Below, piece after piece: positions 6,694 to 7,999 of a stretch of 7,999 bases of DNA. Origin of the DNA: Anaerolineales bacterium (lineage in GTDB: Bacteria; Chloroflexota; Anaerolineae; Anaerolineales; UBA11858); NCBI GenBank assembly GCA_015485245.1, contig WFTY01000355.1:1-7999 (forward strand), written 5' to 3'. A model generated the notes under the pieces. That model did not search any database and was not told the origin of the DNA. It saw nothing but the letters and a program-made list of their open reading frames with translations. Within the stretch, counting starts at the first letter, position 1; the number at the start of each line of letters is the position of its first letter. The position numbers and the translations under genes were made by a program.

Positions 6694-7245
6694 ATGTCCC
6701 GTTTGCAGGAGATCCAATGCGAGAACTGTGGCGCGCCCCTTGAATGGGACGGCAGCTATGGTAAAGCCGTCACCTGTCAATATTGCGGCACGACGTTCAT
6801 TCCCGCAGCCACGACAATGGAGGACGTTTGGCTGATGACAGACCCGGTGGCTCGCGCCCGTTATGAGGCCAACGGCACGCTGGACAAACTGGAGCACGAC
6901 ATCCGCTACGAAGTCATGCGCGGCCGGGATTGGACGGCACTTGACCGCGAATACCTGCGGGAGATCGCTCGTCTGGAAGCGGAAGGGGTGGTGCGACGGC
7001 TGGCCTCTTTTTGGGCTGTCAGCCCCCATCCGCCAGTCTTTCGCGCGCTCAGGGATGGCGCGCTGCGCCTGGGAGGCCAACGCATCCCCTTTAAAAAGGG
7101 AGAAGAGATCATCTGGGCCTGCCCGATGACGCGCGATCGTTTCAACATCGAATACCCCGTATTGATCGCTGATTTTCAAGATATGCGCGTCCAACAACTG
7201 TGCGGCGAAATGACAAACGCCATGCAAGGCAGGATGACGCCATAG
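6694..7245 (+). CDS. Zinc-ribbon protein of unknown function, paralog of the next gene
   Basis: This is a 183-residue soluble protein. Residues 9-31 form a four-cysteine zinc ribbon (Cys9-x2-Cys12, Cys28-x2-Cys31, with CENCGAP and CQYCGTT knuckles), probably structural or for contact with nucleic acid or protein. From residue 43 onward it matches the downstream protein almost end to end. Shared blocks are DVW..TDP.AR, a helical DIR.EVMR segment, EY.REI.RL..EG, the SPHP motif (110-113), GQ...F..G, C.MTRD (Cys143) and LCG.M..AM (Cys170). I do not recognise the shared domain. The helical EY-REI-RL-EG part followed by a Trp strand could be a winged-helix-like fold, but that is a guess. AGAGGAG (6682-6688) stands five bases before the ATG, a strong start. 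No signal peptide or membrane segment is present. Twelve bases separate it from its paralog, so the two are co-transcribed. Confidence 0.88.
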   Translation: MSRLQEIQCENCGAPLEWDGSYGKAVTCQYCGTTFIPAATTMEDVWLMTDPVARARYEANGTLDKLEHDIRYEVMRGRDWTALDREYLREIARLEAEGVVRRLASFWAVSPHPPVFRALRDGALRLGGQRIPFKKGEEIIWACPMTRDRFNIEYPVLIADFQDMRVQQLCGEMTNAMQGRMTP

Positions 7246-7257
7246 AAGGAGTGCACG

Positions 7258-7767
7258 ATGAACATTCTCAAAGCTTTATTTGGTACCCCCCAGTACGTAT
7301 CAAAGACCGACACTACAGCCAACAGCCCCGACCCTGATCCTCAAGATGTGTGGGCTTTTACCGATCCAGATGCTCGCGACGCCTATTCCCGCCGCGGGAA
7401 ATTGAGCGAACTGGAACGCGACATCCGCTTTGAAGTGATGCGCGCCGGCCCCTGGCAGCCAGAAGAGCTGGAATACAAGCGCGAAATTCGCCGCCTGCTG
7501 CGCGAGGGCATCATCGAAGACAAAGGCACCTACTGGTACGCCAGTCCACATCCCACGGTGTACCGCGCCCGCCGCAGCGGCACATTGCAAGTTGATGGAC
7601 AGACGTACCGTTTTCGACAAGGGGATGATATCGTGTTTCAATGCCGCATGACCCGAGACGCGAACCGCGACCTGACCGGGCCTGTGCTGGTATCGAAGCT
7701 GCAACCCACTGAAAAAACCATGCTATGCGGCAAGATGGGCGGCGCGATGAAGGGAATGGGCGGTTGA
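7258..7767 (+). CDS. Conserved protein of unknown function, paralog lacking the zinc ribbon
   Basis: This 169-residue protein aligns with the upstream zinc-ribbon protein from DVW (residues 30-32) to the C-terminus. I count about 61 identities over roughly 135 positions, near 45 percent, with one single-residue gap. Kept in both are TDP (35-37), DIR.EVMR (55-62), EY.REI (72-77), SPHP (96-99), GQ (114-115), Cys129 in C.MTRD, and Cys157 in LCG.M. In place of the zinc ribbon it has a short MNILKALFG helix-like start and an acidic, Pro/Asp-rich linker (about 17-29). AAGGAG (7246-7251) is six bases from the ATG and directly follows the upstream stop. The pair looks like a tandem duplication in which one copy lost, or the other gained, the zinc-binding module. 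No catalytic motif is recognised. Confidence 0.87.
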   Translation: MNILKALFGTPQYVSKTDTTANSPDPDPQDVWAFTDPDARDAYSRRGKLSELERDIRFEVMRAGPWQPEELEYKREIRRLLREGIIEDKGTYWYASPHPTVYRARRSGTLQVDGQTYRFRQGDDIVFQCRMTRDANRDLTGPVLVSKLQPTEKTMLCGKMGGAMKGMGG

Positions 7768-7798
7768 GCGATTGACCGCCGATGGCACAATAACTTCC

Positions 7799-7829
7799 AC
7801 AGCCACCCATCTGGGTGGCTGTTGGTTTC
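7799..7829 (+). terminator. Intrinsic terminator after the paralog pair
   Basis: ACAGCCACCC (7799-7808) and GGGTGGCTGT (7813-7822) form a perfect ten-base-pair stem around the tetraloop ATCT. The downstream tract TGGTTTCT is only moderately T-rich, but stem strength and position, 32 bases after the stop codon, make this a convincing transcription terminator. Confidence 0.8.
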
Positions 7830-7852
7830 TGGGCGCAGAAAACGATGCCCGA

Positions 7853-7894
7853 AAGCGCCAAAATGCCTATTCCAAACCAGGCACTTTGGCGCTT
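7853..7894. repeat. Long interrupted palindrome upstream of the last gene
   Basis: AAGCGCCAAA (7853-7862) is the exact inverse complement of TTTGGCGCTT (7885-7894). After a single A/C mismatch (7863 against 7884) the pairing resumes with TGCCT (7864-7868) against AGGCA (7879-7883). In total 15 of 16 positions pair, around a ten-base loop (7869-7878). No T-tract follows. The right arm runs into the -35 box of the promoter at 7893-7921, so an operator role is plausible; a REP-like dispersed palindrome or a second transcription barrier are alternatives. Confidence 0.7.
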
Positions 7895-7921
7895 ATCAAA
7901 ACGCTGGCGAGAGCCTATACT
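7893..7921 (+). promoter_or_regulatory. Candidate sigma70-like promoter of the last gene
   Basis: TTATCA (7893-7898, four of six to the -35 consensus) and TATACT (7916-7921, five of six to the -10 consensus) are separated by exactly 17 bases. The predicted transcript would start about 30 bases before ATG 7960. The first two bases of the -35 box are the end of the long palindrome. Confidence 0.55.
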
Positions 7922-7959
7922 GAAAAGGATAAGACCAGCAGATTTCAGGAGCGGACGGG

Positions 7960-7999
7960 ATGACGACAAGCGCGCGCCCCCAATTAGAGACGCTCACAC
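7960..7999 (+). CDS. Start of a gene continuing beyond the window
   Basis: An ATG at 7960 follows CAGGAG (7946-7951) by eight bases and is preceded by a credible promoter. The frame stays open for 13 codons (MTTSARPQLETLT) to the window edge. That is too short to identify; the residues look like a cytoplasmic N-terminus without a signal peptide. Confidence 0.6.
   Translation, partial: MTTSARPQLETLT

Noticed and set aside
6654..6743. A possible leader peptide beginning with ATG at 6654
   Set aside because: No Shine-Dalgarno sequence precedes it, it starts inside the terminator-like hairpin, and it overlaps the zinc-ribbon gene out of frame; coincidence is more likely.
6610..7227. A 205-codon minus-strand open frame
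   Set aside because: It covers the zinc-ribbon gene almost exactly in antisense. The plus frame has a strong ribosome binding site, cysteine knuckles and a paralog, so the antisense frame is a shadow.
7772..7963. A 63-codon plus-strand frame starting with TTG
   Set aside because: It runs through the terminator hairpin and the long palindrome, has no ribosome binding site, and overlaps the better-supported start at 7960.
1..7999. Mobile elements, CRISPR arrays, tRNA or rRNA genes
   Set aside because: No transposase or integrase motifs, no regularly spaced direct repeats, and no tRNA cloverleaf or rRNA-like segment were found on reading both strands.

Overview
The window is GC-rich, densely coded and entirely plus-strand. 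It reads as bacterial chromosome, most probably from a monoderm Chloroflexota lineage (Anaerolineae-like). That assignment is an inference from overall character: a NarL/LuxR regulator beside an efflux operon, a membrane-fusion subunit made as a lipoprotein rather than paired with an outer-membrane channel, and short gaps holding compact hairpin terminators. There is no rRNA or marker gene to prove it.

Layout. (1) 2-451: C-terminal part of a NarL/LuxR-family response regulator whose start lies outside the window; its receiver domain lacks the usual conserved lysine. (2) 452-571: a 120-base gap with an inverted repeat and a candidate extended -10 promoter. (3) 572-6526: a co-directional block, probably one operon. 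It begins with a 205-residue protein of unknown function. A fused double-ATPase ABC subunit, two paralogous ABC-2 permeases and an HlyD-like lipoprotein adaptor follow. The set matches the E. coli YbhF/YbhS/YbhR/YbhG parts list (drug or cation export type) in a different gene order. (4) 6527-6693: a gap with a weak -10 candidate and a structured leader containing a terminator-like hairpin. (5) 6694-7767: two adjacent paralogous genes of an unrecognised family, the first with an N-terminal four-cysteine zinc ribbon and the second without it. (6) 7768-7959: a strong stem-loop terminator, then a 42-base interrupted palindrome that touches the -35 box of a good sigma70-like promoter. (7) 7960 onward: the first 13 codons of another gene.

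How the parts fit (inference): the regulator probably controls the adjacent export operon through the inverted repeat at 469-496. In the exporter, the fused ATPase would power a heterodimer of the two permeases, with the lipoprotein adaptor anchored on the outer face of the membrane. One composite ATP site looks degenerate (Q-loop Gln to Glu, switch His to Pro), so the two halves are probably functionally unequal. The two paralogs at 6694-7767 look like a separate transcription unit of unknown role. They and the 205-residue protein are the least explained genes here. I saw no clear evidence of mobile elements, CRISPR, tRNA or rRNA.
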